A DNA stretch of 64,000 nucleotides from Bin127 sp965203505 (GTDB taxonomy: Bacteria > Chloroflexota > Dehalococcoidia > Lucifugimonadales > Lucifugimonadaceae), in assembly GCA_965203505.1 (NCBI GenBank), contig OZ241880.1, positions 1 to 64,000 of the forward strand, written 5' to 3'. Below the pieces are notes generated by a model. The model was not told where the DNA came from. It searched no databases and worked only from the letters and a program-made list of their open reading frames with translations. The translations under genes and the position numbers were made by a program. The stretch's first letter is position 1. Every line of letters begins with the position of its first letter. Below are positions 8,513 to 17,205 of the stretch, one piece after another.

Positions 8513-9706
8513 ATGCTCACTACATCCCCCGAAATCTGGTGGTCGCCCGCCACCCTCGAGTTCCAAGAGATCCACGCTCGCGGCGGTACTGACTGGACCA
8601 CGATAAACCTCTCCGACGCCGATGGCATCGCTGGACAAGGCGAGGTCACATCGACCCAGCTCTCCGGCAGCGTCGCTGCAATAACCGCCCGCCTAGCCAA
8701 CCGCCTCCGCGGTCAGCGCATCGCATCCGACGACCACGTCATGCAGATCCTCGGCGTCACCCCCGAAGCCTGCGAAGAAGACCAGAATCTCGCCACCGCC
8801 GTATCCGCGCTCCGATGCGCCGTCGCCGATGCATTGTCCCAGCGCGCAGCGATGCCGCTGGCTCAGTTCCTGCGACACACGCATGACCATGAGGGCGACC
8901 TCCCAGACCGCGTCCAACTCTACGGAAACATCAACCGCTCGTTGTTGCCCGACGACCAAGGCCCCGTAGACCGCGGCCCCGACGACTTCGCCGAGATGGC
9001 CATGGAAGCAGTCAACAACGGCTTCACCACCATTAAGTGCGCCCCGTTTGACGAGTGCCGAGCCCCCTTCGACTCCACTGGCCTCCCACACTGCGCCGAA
9101 GCCGGGCTGGAGCGCGTCCAGACCATCCGCGAGGCTATCGGGCCGGACATCACCATCTTTGTCGACTGCCACTCACGCTTCGACCTCGACTCCGCTCTAG
9201 CCCTCGAACCCGAACTCCGAGCCGCAGGCGGGCAGTGGTTCGAAGAGCCAGTCGATCCAGTCGAAAACTCCGACGACCTCCGCACCATCCACGAGCACGC
9301 CACACTCCCCATCGCTGGCGGAGAACACGCATACGGCGTAAACCTCTTCAAACGACTCGTCGAAGAAGATGTCCTCGACATCGTCATGCCCGACGTCAAA
9401 TTCTGCGGCGGACCAGTCGAGGCATACCGCATCGGCACCGAACTCGAACCGGCATTCCCCGGCAGCGTCTCCATGCACTGTCCATCCGGCCCACTCTCAC
9501 TCCTAGCCAGCGCTCACGCCACCATCGCATTCGAAAACACCCTCCCCCTAGAACACGCCGTCTACGAAATCGACTGGCGACACGAACTCCTAGAACCCTA
9601 CGAACGAGTAGAAAACGGACACCTAATCATCCCCGAAGGCCCCGGCCTAGCCGCCCGAGTAGACCCAGCAGCCCTAGCCTTCCGAGGCAATACCTGGACC
9701 GAATGA
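8513..9706 (+). CDS. Enolase-superfamily enzyme (mandelate racemase/muconate lactonizing family)
   Basis: A 397-residue product with a divergent capping domain and a recognisable barrel: TIKCAPF on strand 2, metal ligands D in IFVDCHSRF (DxH), E in QWFEEPVDP, E in PIAGGEHA, and a seventh-strand histidine in VSMHCPSGP. This is the layout of the acid-sugar dehydratase/racemase branch, but it is clearly not a recent paralogue of the enzymes at 6426 and 13957. The TIKC strand replaces the usual KxD/KxK, so the base and the reaction may differ. Substrate unknown. The upstream region contains repeat B. Confidence 0.85.
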   Translation: MLTTSPEIWWSPATLEFQEIHARGGTDWTTINLSDADGIAGQGEVTSTQLSGSVAAITARLANRLRGQRIASDDHVMQILGVTPEACEEDQNLATAVSALRCAVADALSQRAAMPLAQFLRHTHDHEGDLPDRVQLYGNINRSLLPDDQGPVDRGPDDFAEMAMEAVNNGFTTIKCAPFDECRAPFDSTGLPHCAEAGLERVQTIREAIGPDITIFVDCHSRFDLDSALALEPELRAAGGQWFEEPVDPVENSDDLRTIHEHATLPIAGGEHAYGVNLFKRLVEEDVLDIVMPDVKFCGGPVEAYRIGTELEPAFPGSVSMHCPSGPLSLLASAHATIAFENTLPLEHAVYEIDWRHELLEPYERVENGHLIIPEGPGLAARVDPAALAFRGNTWTE

Positions 9707-9713
9707 TCACATC

Positions 9714-9914
9714 GTCATCCCGGCGAAAGCCGGGTTCCAGAGGGGTAGGGAAGGGTGGCTGACCGCCCCTTTCGCTCCGCGAAGGGGGCGCGAGAGCGAA
9801 GCGACAGCGGGGGATGCCCGGCCCGGGACGTTGCAATCGTCCACCGCTCGCGGGGAAATGTCCGAAGGACAAAGGGCGCGCGAATGTAGGGGCAGGTTTC
9901 AAACCTGCCCCTAC
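9714..9914. repeat. Cluster of palindromic repeats A, C, B and D
   Basis: In order: family A palindrome (9714-9745, CCCGGCGAAAGCCGGG variant); family C (9765-9828, CCCCTTTCG...CGAAGGGGGCGCGAG then GGGGATGCCCGG); a degenerate family B (9841-9881); and family D, a near-perfect palindrome GTAGGGGCAGGTTT-C-AAACCTGCCCCTAC (9886-9914). The block separates the enolase-superfamily gene from the VLRF1 gene. Confidence 0.8.
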
Positions 9915-9975
9915 CAACCAACATCCAAAATCAAAGCCCATCAATAAAATCAGCGTAATCAGCGGTTCAGACACC

Positions 9976-10812
9976 ATGCTAGCCTCCGACATCCTCCCAC
10001 CCCACACCGTATCCTCCCGCGGCATGGCGGCCATGCTCAAACGCCTAGAAACCGACTCCCCCGGCAACTACATCTTCAAACTCATTCCCTCCCCTTTTTG
10101 CGAAGCAAAAGGGGGACGCGGAGCGCAGTGGAGCAGGGGGTTCACTAGGCGGAGCGGCGAGGCTTCCCCCGCTCGCGGGGGAAATGCCGAAGGCAAAGGG
10201 GGCCCCGCCTGGTCCTGGCTACCCAAATCCGCTTTGAACTCCTCCACCGGATTGGCATTCTTATACACCAAAACCGACAACACCCCCTACCAACCCCGAC
10301 TAGCCATCGCACCCCCATTCCCCATCAAATCTGAAGTCGAAACCACCGACCGCGAAACCCTCCTACAATCCATCGACCCACCTCTCCACATCGCCATCAT
10401 CCTCATCCGCTACGGCTACGTAGCCATCGCCATCGCCCACGACGAAACCATCATCGTCAGCAAGACCGATACCCGCTGGGTCCCCAACCGACACCGCGCC
10501 GGAGGGCAATCCGCCAACCGCTTCAAACGCTCCCGAGAAAAGTGGGCTCGCGAATTCTTCGACAAATCCGCACGCCTCGCCACCGAACGCTTCTCAACCT
10601 ACCCCCACCACATCGACCACCTAATCTTCGGCGGCGACAAACACGTCATCAACCAGTTCCTCCAACGAGCCAACCTCCCCAACAACCTCTCCGACCGCAT
10701 CCTCCAACGCCGCCTAAACACCCTCCGCCCCAACCGCAACGCCCTAAAAGACGCAGTACGCCAAGCCTGGTCCAGCACCATCTACGAACTAGCAACATCC
10801 CCTCTCCCTTAA
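9976..10812 (+). CDS. VLRF1/eRF1-like peptidyl-tRNA hydrolase with in-frame repeat insertion
   Basis: Residues 171-190 read NRHRAGGQSANRFKRSREKW, matching the GGQ-containing catalytic loop of the bacterial Vms1/VLRF1 branch of eRF1-like factors, which release nascent chains from stalled ribosomes. The flanking sequence IRYGYVAIAIAHDETI and HHIDHLIFGGDKHVINQFL also fits that fold. The ATG at 9976 gives 278 residues; the open frame upstream is repeat DNA. Residues about 38-79 (PSPFCEAKGGRG...EGKGGPAW) are encoded by a family C plus family B repeat pair (10090-10207) inserted in frame, so the N-terminal domain is interrupted. The TAA lies in the loop of a hairpin repeat (10800-10822). Activity is uncertain. 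Confidence 0.65.
   Translation: MLASDILPPHTVSSRGMAAMLKRLETDSPGNYIFKLIPSPFCEAKGGRGAQWSRGFTRRSGEASPARGGNAEGKGGPAWSWLPKSALNSSTGLAFLYTKTDNTPYQPRLAIAPPFPIKSEVETTDRETLLQSIDPPLHIAIILIRYGYVAIAIAHDETIIVSKTDTRWVPNRHRAGGQSANRFKRSREKWAREFFDKSARLATERFSTYPHHIDHLIFGGDKHVINQFLQRANLPNNLSDRILQRRLNTLRPNRNALKDAVRQAWSSTIYELATSPLP
10090..10207 (+). repeat. Repeat C+B pair inside a coding sequence
   Basis: CCCCTTTTTGCGAAGCAAAAGG (10091 on) is the family C hairpin followed by GGACGCGGAGCGCAGTGGAG; 10162-10206 is a family B copy (TTCCCCCGCTCGCGGGGGAA, then TGCCGAAGGCA in place of TGTCCGAAGGACA). The change of TCC/GGA to GCC/GGC keeps the stem paired. The pair is read in frame by the VLRF1-like gene. Confidence 0.85.
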
Positions 10813-10903
10813 TGGGAGAGGGCTAGGGTGAGGGTGCCCGGGGAGGAGCGGATTGGGTTTCCCCCGCTCCGCGGGGGAAATGTCCGAAGGACAAAGGGGG
10901 CGC
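10800..10903 (+). repeat. Hairpin over stop codon plus repeat B
   Basis: CCCTCTCCC/GGGAGAGGG (10800-10808 / 10814-10822) forms a 9-bp stem whose 5-base loop contains the VLRF1 TAA stop. Family B copy 10857-10903 follows. No T-run follows the stem, so it is not a classical terminator. Confidence 0.75.
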
Positions 10904-10915
10904 GCGATGATCGCC

Positions 10916-13786
10916 CTACCCAGGGCGAGAACTAAAACGCGTAAATCTCGCCCCTGCCCTTGACCAGACACCAGCCGCGAAAACCGCCGCGCCGACAATC
11001 ATGAGGACCAGCAACACATTGGCAGGCGGAACGTTCCCACCAGTGACGGGCAACGAACCATCATCGGGCATCGAAACTTCCGCCGTGCAGAATGGCAAAT
11101 CTACCAAATGCAAGTCATCGCGTTTGGCATACCTCAATTCTGTTGGGATGCATCCGCTCAACTGGTTGCCCGCGATATTAAGCACATCCAAGCCAGTCAG
11201 GTCGCCCAACTCTAGTGGTATCTGGCCGCTCAACTCATTGCCTTTCAACCCCAGGACTTTCAGCCCCTTGAGGCTGCCCAACTCCGGTGGTATCGTCCCG
11301 CTCAACTGGTTACGCGAAAGGTCCAGATGTGTCAAGTTGAGGAGACTGCCAATCTCCTTGGGTATCCCACCGCTCAAACGGTTGCCATCGAGGAACAGCG
11401 TTCGCAGATTGGCGAGATTGCTAAGCGCAACCGGTATCGGCCCGCTCAACTGGTTGCCACCGAGGGACAGCGAATCCAATTCGGACAAGTTGCCAAGCGC
11501 ATCGGGTATTGATCCGCTCAAATCGTTGGGACCGAGGGACAGCGAAACCAACTTGGACAGGATGCCAAGCTCGACGGGAATCGACCCGCTCAACTCATTG
11601 CCGTCGAGCCACAGGAGATGCAGGTCATCGAGGCCGCCAATTTCAGGCGGTATTGGCCCGCTCAACTCGTTGCTACCCAGGCCCAGACTTTGCAAGTTGG
11701 CGAGATCCCCGAGTTCAGCTGGGATCTCTTCGCTAAACTGATTGTCGTTGAGCCATAGGATTTGCAGATCGTCGAGTCTACCTAACTCAGGAGGTATTGG
11801 CCCGCTCAACTCGTTGTTCCCTAAGTTCAAGTGTTGCAGGTTGAAGAGGTTGCCGAACTCCGCCGGTATCGGCCCAATCAACTCATTGTAGTGAACATGC
11901 AGTTCTATTAACTTGGAAAGTCTGCCGAGCTCAGACGGAATCGAACCGTTCAACCGGTTTCCAGCGAGATACAACTCTTCTAGATTGGACAGCCTTCCGA
12001 GTTCCGGCGGTATTTCCCCCGTCAGCTTGTTGTTGCCGAGGATCAACTGCGACAGGTTGTCTAAATTTCCGAGATCGGAGGGTATCGAACCATCTAACCG
12101 GTTATGCTCGAGATCCAGAATTCTCAAACTGGAGAGACGGTCGAACTCCAACGGAATCTCCCCGCTCAGCCGGTTGGTTCGAAGACTCAGTTCCTTCAGA
12201 TTGGTGAGACGGCCCAGCTGCACCGGAATCTCTCCATCCAACTCGTTAATGTCGAGCCGCAACACAACCAAGCTCGAGAGACTGCCAAGTTCCGACGGTA
12301 TCTCCCCTTTCAACTCGTTTTTCGAGAGGCGTAACTCACGCAGATTGGATAGATCACCCAACTCTCGTGAGATCGTTCCTGTCAGCCCGTTCTGGGAGAG
12401 ATCCAACGATGCGACGCGTTGAGGTGTGCCTCCAACCGTTACGCCATCCCACTCCGTAATCGGAAGATCTGCCGACCAGTTCAGAATCGCAGTCCCCGTC
12501 AGCGGATCCTGCGCTGCCAGCAGCACTTCGCAGTCGGATACAAGCCCAGGATTTTTATCGGCTTCGACTACCGCACCTTCAATCGCGCACGGACTCGATG
12601 CGCTCGGGTCGGGGCAGAACGACAGATTGGACTCGTCGAACCTAAGTTCGGGCACATTCCGCAACCCGAACGGAACACATCCGCTCAACTGATTTCCCAA
12701 CACGTTTAGTTCTATAAAGTTCGAGAGATCGCCGAGCTCCGAAGGTATCGAGCCGCTCAATCGGTTGTTGAACAGTAGCAATCCCTCCAATTCGGAGAGG
12801 TCGCCTAGCGCCGCTGGTATCTCGCCCGTCAAGTCATTCACCGCCAGATCCAACCATCCAAGGGCAGCCAGCTTGCCGATCTCCACCGGGATTTCATCTG
12901 ATAATTTGTTACGGTCCAGCCTCAAAATAGTCAAGTTGCTCAGATTCCCGAGCTCTGGCGGTATCGAACCTGTCAGCTGGTTTGACCCTAAATCCAAAAC
13001 TTCTAGATTGGCCAGATCACCTAGCTCCGCTGGTATCGGCCCGCTCAACTGGTTACTTTCAACTCTTAGAGTGATTAAGTTGGTCAGGTTGCCGAGTTCG
13101 GGCGGTATCTCCTCTGTCAATTCGTTCGAAGGAACGAACAAGGTCGACAAGCTGATTAGATTTCCGAGCTCAGGCGGGATCGGACCGTTCAATCGGTTGT
13201 TAGAGATATACAACTCTCCTAGCTCGGATAGGTTGCCCAGCTCGGGCGGGATCGAACCGCTCAACACGTTGTTATCGAAGCGCAGCTCTTGTAGATTGGA
13301 CAGGTTGCCAAGTTCTGGTGGGATCGAACCGCTCAACCGGTTGGTAGCGAGGTGCAGTTCCTTTAGATCAGACAGTTGTCCCAACTCACGGGGGATCGTA
13401 CCGCTTAACCGGTTGCTAAACAGCAGCAGTTTTTCTAGATTGGACAGGCGGCCCAGCTCCGGCGGGATCGAACCGTTTAACTCCCCGTGGACAATGCGCA
13501 ACTCAACAACACGTAGAGGCGTGCCTCCGATACCAATCCCTTCCCAAGCCTCGATCGGAACATCCGCCGACCAATTCAACTTCACCGTCCCCGCCAACTC
13601 ATCCCGCCCAGCCAGCAACGCCTCGCAATCCGCAACCAACCCTGGATTGTCCCCAGCATCCGGCACCGCACCATCAGTAGCACAACCACCCGTCGACGCC
13701 GCCACCGAACCCGAAACCGTCGGCACAACCAGAGCCGCCACCAACAGAAGCAGCACCAGCCGCCAAATCCTGCGCATCAACATCAT
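10916..13786 (-). CDS. Secreted leucine-rich-repeat protein with LPXTG-like C-terminal anchor
   Basis: About 956 residues. The start at 13786 (13783 and 13777 are alternatives) gives a signal peptide, RRIWRLVLLLLVAALVVPTVSG. The open frame further upstream is repeat C/D DNA. The body holds two blocks of about 24-residue LRRs of the extracellular 'plant-type' consensus L-xx-L-x-L-xx-N-x-LSG-x-IPPELG-x-L. Each block is headed by a similar Cys-containing cap (CATDGAVPDAGDNPGLVADC and CAIEGAVVEADKNPGLVSDC), indicating duplication of a whole module. The C-terminus reads LPVTGG, then about 20 hydrophobic residues and an Arg-containing tail, as in sortase substrates. Probably a surface adhesion or ligand-binding protein. 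No sortase gene is in the window. Confidence 0.88.
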   Translation of the reverse strand: MMLMRRIWRLVLLLLVAALVVPTVSGSVAASTGGCATDGAVPDAGDNPGLVADCEALLAGRDELAGTVKLNWSADVPIEAWEGIGIGGTPLRVVELRIVHGELNGSIPPELGRLSNLEKLLLFSNRLSGTIPRELGQLSDLKELHLATNRLSGSIPPELGNLSNLQELRFDNNVLSGSIPPELGNLSELGELYISNNRLNGPIPPELGNLISLSTLFVPSNELTEEIPPELGNLTNLITLRVESNQLSGPIPAELGDLANLEVLDLGSNQLTGSIPPELGNLSNLTILRLDRNKLSDEIPVEIGKLAALGWLDLAVNDLTGEIPAALGDLSELEGLLLFNNRLSGSIPSELGDLSNFIELNVLGNQLSGCVPFGLRNVPELRFDESNLSFCPDPSASSPCAIEGAVVEADKNPGLVSDCEVLLAAQDPLTGTAILNWSADLPITEWDGVTVGGTPQRVASLDLSQNGLTGTISRELGDLSNLRELRLSKNELKGEIPSELGSLSSLVVLRLDINELDGEIPVQLGRLTNLKELSLRTNRLSGEIPLEFDRLSSLRILDLEHNRLDGSIPSDLGNLDNLSQLILGNNKLTGEIPPELGRLSNLEELYLAGNRLNGSIPSELGRLSKLIELHVHYNELIGPIPAEFGNLFNLQHLNLGNNELSGPIPPELGRLDDLQILWLNDNQFSEEIPAELGDLANLQSLGLGSNELSGPIPPEIGGLDDLHLLWLDGNELSGSIPVELGILSKLVSLSLGPNDLSGSIPDALGNLSELDSLSLGGNQLSGPIPVALSNLANLRTLFLDGNRLSGGIPKEIGSLLNLTHLDLSRNQLSGTIPPELGSLKGLKVLGLKGNELSGQIPLELGDLTGLDVLNIAGNQLSGCIPTELRYAKRDDLHLVDLPFCTAEVSMPDDGSLPVTGGNVPPANVLLVLMIVGAAVFAAGVWSRAGARFTRFSSRPG

Positions 13787-13805
13787 CCGCAACAGTGTAT
13801 ATGGA

Positions 13806-13882
13806 AGCCCCTTTCGTTCACGAAAGGGGCGCGAGTGTAGCGAGCGGGGTATGCCCGTAGGGGCAGGTTTCAAACCTGCCCC
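13806..13882. repeat. Palindromic repeats C and D
   Basis: Family C (CCCCTTTCG-TTCA-CGAAAGGGG at 13809-13830, then GCGAGTGTAGCGAGCGGGGTAT) followed by family D (GGGGCAGGTTT-C-AAACCTGCCCC). It lies in the divergent region between the LRR gene and an enolase-superfamily gene. Confidence 0.8.
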
Positions 13883-13956
13883 AAGCAACCAAAACCACAA
13901 CCAACATCCTTAAAATCATTACCAATCATGCCCATCCCAGTTCAAAGGCACACCAC

Positions 13957-15087
13957 ATGAAAATCACCGCTGTCAACTCTCACATCGGATACGGCCCACG
14001 CTACCCCTGGGTCTTCATCACCATCGATACCGACGAAGGACTCACCGGACTCGGCCAAGCCCAAGGCGGCATCGTCGCCCACATGATCCACAAAGCCATC
14101 CCGCACCTCGGCGACCTCCTCATCGGCGAAGACTCCTCACGCATCGACTACATCTGGACACGACTCTTCTCCGAACTCAACTCCACCGGCAACCGAGGCT
14201 TCGGATCCGCCCTCATCTCCGCCGTCGACATTGCACTCTGGGACATCAAGGGCAAGCGGCTCGGACTCCCCATCTACGAACTCCTCGGCGGCAAGTTCCG
14301 AGACAACCTGCGCCTCTACTCCAACGGCTGGTTCAACCAAGGAAACACCCCCGAAGCCTACGCCCGCGCCGCATTCGAGACCGTCGCCGACGGACACACC
14401 GCCCTCAAGATGGACCCCTTCTTCGAGTTCGACGACGTCTCGCCCCTCCAGCACGGACACAACATCTCGCCCACCGGCCTGCGAAAGGGCGTCGAGATCA
14501 CCCGCGCCGTCCGCAACGCCGTCGGTCCCGACATCGAAATCCTCATCGACCTTCACGGTCGCTACGACGTCGCCGCCGCGGTCCGAGTCGGCAAAGCCCT
14601 CGGAGAGTTCGACATCGGCTGGCTCGAAGAACCCGTCCCGCCCGAGAACCACGACGCCCTAGCCCTCGTCAAAGAGCAAGTCCCCATGCCCATCTGCGTC
14701 GGCGAGCGACTCGTCACCCGCTGGGACTTCCGACCCATCCTCGACAAGCAATTAGCCAACTACATCATGCCCGACATCGTCCGCTGCGGCGGCATCTCCG
14801 AAATGCGCAAAATCGCCACCATGGCCGAGGCATACTACATCCCCGTCTCCCCCCACGACGCCACCGGCCCCATCACAATGGCCGCCGGCGCCCAAGTAAT
14901 GATGTCCACCCCCAACTTCTACCGCCTAGAAATCGCCTACTCCGAGTTGCCTTATTACAACGCTGCGCTGACGCCAGCGCTGGATGTCCGCAACGGCTTC
15001 TACCACGTCCCCGACACCCCCGGCATCGGGCATGAGCTGAACCCGGATTACGCGGCGGCCGGGGCTGGCAAATCGTTGATTGACTGA
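13957..15087 (+). CDS. Enolase-superfamily dehydratase (mandelate racemase/muconate lactonizing family)
   Basis: A 376-residue enzyme with the full family layout: cap domain (MKITAVNSHIG...), barrel strand 2 LKMDPFF, metal ligands D in ILIDLHGRY, E in WLEEPVPPE and E in CVGERLV, and the seventh-strand H in VSPHDATG. It shares long blocks with the product of 6426-7592 (IMPDIV, GGISE-RKIATMAEAYYIP), so the two are paralogues of the galactonate/acid-sugar dehydratase branch. It is transcribed away from the LRR surface protein. Substrate unknown; a carboxylated sugar is likely. Confidence 0.9.
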   Translation: MKITAVNSHIGYGPRYPWVFITIDTDEGLTGLGQAQGGIVAHMIHKAIPHLGDLLIGEDSSRIDYIWTRLFSELNSTGNRGFGSALISAVDIALWDIKGKRLGLPIYELLGGKFRDNLRLYSNGWFNQGNTPEAYARAAFETVADGHTALKMDPFFEFDDVSPLQHGHNISPTGLRKGVEITRAVRNAVGPDIEILIDLHGRYDVAAAVRVGKALGEFDIGWLEEPVPPENHDALALVKEQVPMPICVGERLVTRWDFRPILDKQLANYIMPDIVRCGGISEMRKIATMAEAYYIPVSPHDATGPITMAAGAQVMMSTPNFYRLEIAYSELPYYNAALTPALDVRNGFYHVPDTPGIGHELNPDYAAAGAGKSLID

Positions 15088-15113
15088 CGTCAACACGTCA
15101 TTCCGGCGAAAGC

Positions 15114-15215
15114 GAGACCTTTGCAAAACCCACGTAGGGGCGATCCCTCGTGGTCGCCCAGGGCGGGGCGTAATACACCCAACCCCAACTTTCCAGACAG
15201 TTTTGCAACGGTCTC
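15114..15215. mobile_element. 102-bp MITE with the IS5 terminal repeats
   Basis: GAGACCTTTGCAAAAC (15114-15129) and GTTTTGCAACGGTCTC (15200-15215) are inverted repeats matching the ends of the IS at 3102-4060. The interior (about 70 bp) has no ORF and includes the repeat GTAGGGGCGATCCCTCGTGG. It abuts a half REP palindrome ending GCGAAAGC (15106-15113). It is interpreted as a non-autonomous derivative mobilised by the IS5-type transposase. Confidence 0.82.
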
Positions 15216-15277
15216 ACCCGCGCGGGTGGGGATCATGGTGGTTGTTTGGTGGCATGGGCGACCACAAGGGTTCGCCC

Positions 15278-16789
15278 CTACGAGTCCGCTGTGCCGTCGG
15301 ATGTCACGCTCCTCATAGAGCGGATGGTGGTTTCGATGGGTTGGGACTCGGGGAGTTCTTTGGTGGTTTGGACGCCGAGTTGGGGGAAGCGTCGGGCTTG
15401 GGTGAGGACGCGAGATTCGAGGGATCCGACGCCGTCGTTGTAGCGGTTGACGGCGCGGTTTAGTGCTGTACCGATGTCGGCGTAGTGTCCAGCGAAGACT
15501 TCAAGACGGTCGTGGAGTTCCCGCCCAAGAGTGCCGATCTCTTGGGCTTCGTCGGCTAGTTGGCGTTCTTGCCAGCCCATGGCGACAGTTTTGAGCAGGG
15601 CGACGAGCGTAGAGTGTGTGCTGATGACGACGTTGTTTTGTAAGGCGCGGTCGATGAGGTTTGGGCGTCGTTCGACGGCTGGGGGTAGTGCGAATTCTGG
15701 TACGACCATCACGACGAAGTCGGCGGAGTCGGGAAGTTGGCTCCAGTATTCTTTGCTGGCCAGGGAGTCGGCGTGGTCCTGCATGTGTCGGGCGTGTCGA
15801 TCAAGGTGGTTGGCACGTTCGTTTTCGTCGGTGGTGTCTTGGGCATCGATGAGGGCGACGAGGGAAACTTTGGAGTCGAGGATGATGTCTCGGCGGTGTG
15901 GCATGTGGACGATGAAGTCGGTGCGTCCGCCTTGGTTGTCGGAGGTTTGAGTCTCGTAGTGGATGCCTTTGACGAGTCCTGAGAGTTCGAGGGCGCGTTC
16001 GACTTGCATTTCGCCCCATTGGCCTCGAGCTTGAGGTCTCGTGAGTGCCGTCGAGAGCGTGCGGGTCTCGGTGGCGAGCGATTCGATCTGCTGCTTGAAG
16101 GCCCCGGAAGTGGTTGCCCATTCGCGATCGAGTTTGTCGACTTTTTGGGATAGTGGTTTGAGCGTTTCGGTGGCGCGTTCGAGGAATTGCTTTTGCTGGT
16201 TGGCGAGGGTCTCGGACGACATCGATTTGAAGCGGTCGCCGAAGAGTTTTTCGAGTTCGCCGCGTTCAACTAGGCGTTCTTCAGCGTTTTCGAGCTGGGT
16301 GTTGAGGTTGGAGACTTTGGCGGTCAGGGTGTTGACGTGTTCGGTTAGTTCGGCAGATTGTTGGCGGAGTTCGGTGTTTTCGGCACTCTCTTCTTGGAGT
16401 GAGGTGTTTTTGGCTTCGAGTTCCGCTTTGATGCCGGAGATTGCTGCGGTGAGTTTTTGGTTTTGGGACTGTAGTTCGTCTCGCCGGCTTTGACTAGCGT
16501 TGAGTTCTTCGGTGACGCGTTTGTGCAGAGACCGTTCATTGTCAAGGTCCGTTGCAAGCCTGGCGTTGTGGATCTCGAACTGGCGGGCCGTTTCGAGTTG
16601 TAGGTTTGCCGCGTCGAGGTCGGCGCGTGTTGACTCGAGTTCGGTCTCGGCATTGGCTTTTTCTTCGGCTAGTCGGATAAGTTCCGTGGCGTCTTCGCCG
16701 GTCTCGGTGCCGCGTCGGGACATCATGATGGATGCGCCGATGATTATGGACCCGACGATGACCGCGGTGAAGATTATTGCTGCGTCCAT
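15278..16789 (-). CDS. rmuC: DNA recombination protein RmuC
   Basis: A 503-residue protein: an N-terminal membrane segment (AAIIFTAVIVGSIIIGASIM), a long coiled coil (about 35-185), then the RmuC nuclease-like domain. That domain carries family blocks ARGQWGEMQVERALELSGL, the PD-(D/E)XK-type DFIVHMPHRRDIILDSKV, and VVMVVPEFALP. RmuC restrains inversions at short inverted repeats in E. coli; that role is apt here because the genome is full of such repeats (inference). The final codons overlap a region of family D repeat DNA. The gene is monocistronic, or leads off after the PaREP1 pair on the same strand. Confidence 0.93.
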   Translation of the reverse strand: MDAAIIFTAVIVGSIIIGASIMMSRRGTETGEDATELIRLAEEKANAETELESTRADLDAANLQLETARQFEIHNARLATDLDNERSLHKRVTEELNASQSRRDELQSQNQKLTAAISGIKAELEAKNTSLQEESAENTELRQQSAELTEHVNTLTAKVSNLNTQLENAEERLVERGELEKLFGDRFKSMSSETLANQQKQFLERATETLKPLSQKVDKLDREWATTSGAFKQQIESLATETRTLSTALTRPQARGQWGEMQVERALELSGLVKGIHYETQTSDNQGGRTDFIVHMPHRRDIILDSKVSLVALIDAQDTTDENERANHLDRHARHMQDHADSLASKEYWSQLPDSADFVVMVVPEFALPPAVERRPNLIDRALQNNVVISTHSTLVALLKTVAMGWQERQLADEAQEIGTLGRELHDRLEVFAGHYADIGTALNRAVNRYNDGVGSLESRVLTQARRFPQLGVQTTKELPESQPIETTIRSMRSVTSDGTADS

Positions 16790-16845
16790 GATTTGAGGCG
16801 AAGGCTTTACGTGCTGCGTCGGTCTGCAACGCGAGTGGTCGCGGC

Positions 16846-17199
16846 TTACGTGCTTAGTGCGATCATGCGATTGACGAATTGATGGACGTTTTCGCGATCA
16901 ACAGCGAATTCGTAATCCTCCATGAATCCGTGGTAGAAGTTGGCGTGAAGCGCTCGAGCCGATGCGAATAGCCCGTTCAAAGGTGGATATTCGATGTCAT
17001 TGGCTATTTCCTGAACCGCCAAGACCATGGCGCGGTGTCCGCTTGCTTTCATACCGCGTCTTTGCATTTCTGCAATGACGACGTGGGTAGCGGCGCCCCA
17101 TAGCTTTTCGGAGGCTTGGAGCATGTCACCAGTTTCAAATTCGCGATCGGCGTCGTATAGGAACTGGCGCGCGGTTTCAATGTGTTCGGTTGCTAACAT
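16846..17199 (-). CDS. PaREP1/HEPN-like small protein, copy 2 of tandem pair
   Basis: A 117-residue all-helical protein with the PaREP1-family pattern ETARQFLYDADREFETGD and QASEKLWGAATHVVIAEM. PaREP1 proteins belong to the HEPN-like group of small helical dimers. No R-x4-6-H RNase motif is clear (RRGMKASGHR is the nearest), so toxin activity is uncertain. The neighbour 6 bp upstream encodes a close paralogue of the same length; QASEKLW and HVVIAEMQRRGMKASGH are identical in both. Function unknown. Confidence 0.75.
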   Translation of the reverse strand: MLATEHIETARQFLYDADREFETGDMLQASEKLWGAATHVVIAEMQRRGMKASGHRAMVLAVQEIANDIEYPPLNGLFASARALHANFYHGFMEDYEFAVDRENVHQFVNRMIALST

Positions 17200-17205
17200 C
17201 TTGGT

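Noticed and set aside
8413..8700. Longer thpR start at 8700
   Set aside because: The added N-terminus translates a repeat B copy and part of the divergent enolase-superfamily gene.
12765..13913. Long plus-strand frames opposite the LRR gene
   Set aside because: Their repeat pattern (SSGGIEPLN...) is the antisense of the LRR consensus.
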